This document shows, in pieces, positions 46,548 to 64,000 of a DNA stretch of 64,000 nucleotides. Origin of the DNA: Pelodera strongyloides (lineage: Eukaryota; Nematoda; Chromadorea; Rhabditida; Rhabditidae); contig JAANDG010000465.1 in assembly GCA_036852015.1 (NCBI GenBank), positions 1 to 64,000 on the forward strand. The letters are read 5' to 3'. Numbering within the stretch: the first letter of the stretch is position 1; every line of letters starts with the position of its first letter. A program made the translations under genes and the position numbers. A model generated the notes under the pieces. That model had not been told where the DNA came from. It was given only the letters and a program-made list of their open reading frames with translations, and did no database searches.

Positions 46548-64000
<17,453 letters not shown>

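Overview
This window is nuclear DNA from a nematode. The strongest single sign is an exact copy of the 22-nt nematode spliced leader SL1 on the minus strand at 39,993-40,014. Supporting signs are splice-acceptor AGs only 2-17 nt upstream of most start codons, as expected for trans-spliced mRNAs, a probable two-gene operon (RRP46 then PRP8), and neighbouring bath-42, cil-1 and prp-8 homologues, which as I recall are also neighbours in Caenorhabditis elegans (C50C3.8, C50C3.7, C50C3.6). Introns are far denser than in Caenorhabditis: prp-8 alone is cut into about 60 exons. The species is therefore probably an intron-rich lineage, but I cannot name it.

Layout. 1-11,000 holds CT/GA microsatellites, small inverted-repeat transposons and a near-perfect 171-bp palindrome, with no gene I can support. 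11,121-12,277 (+) encodes a small secreted protein. 13,361-13,920 is a tandem array of four tRNA-Ala(AGC) genes. It leads into aldo-keto reductase copy 1 (14,051-17,172, +), which is broken by an in-frame stop. A fifth tRNA-Ala (18,491) precedes the intact copy 2 (18,617-21,103, +). The minus strand then carries four genes spaced 1-1.3 kb apart, in transcription order bath-42 (MATH/BTB), cil-1 (inositol polyphosphate 5-phosphatase), TMX2 (ER thioredoxin-like membrane protein) and RPP30 (RNase P/MRP subunit). An intronless 254-codon ORF sits on the opposite strand inside a TMX2 intron. 42,523-45,717 lies between diverging genes and contains a nested foldback structure of about 1.5 kb. From 45,718 to the right edge are RRP46 (exosome) and prp-8 (spliceosome core), running off the window.

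Functional links: several genes serve RNA metabolism (tRNA genes, RPP30 in tRNA 5' processing, the exosome subunit RRP46 and Prp8). cil-1 and TMX2 act on phosphoinositides and in the ER. Many introns contain short non-autonomous elements: a TTAA-ended family, a family with GAGTGGTGAATA ends, and a Tourist-like MITE with TAA target duplications. There are also tRNA-derived SINE-like pieces, a 161-bp LINE 3' fragment, and an inverted-repeat element carrying SL1 and a hammerhead-like core. Exon models were built by hand from splice signals, reading frame and remembered family sequences; single-base errors at a few junctions are possible.
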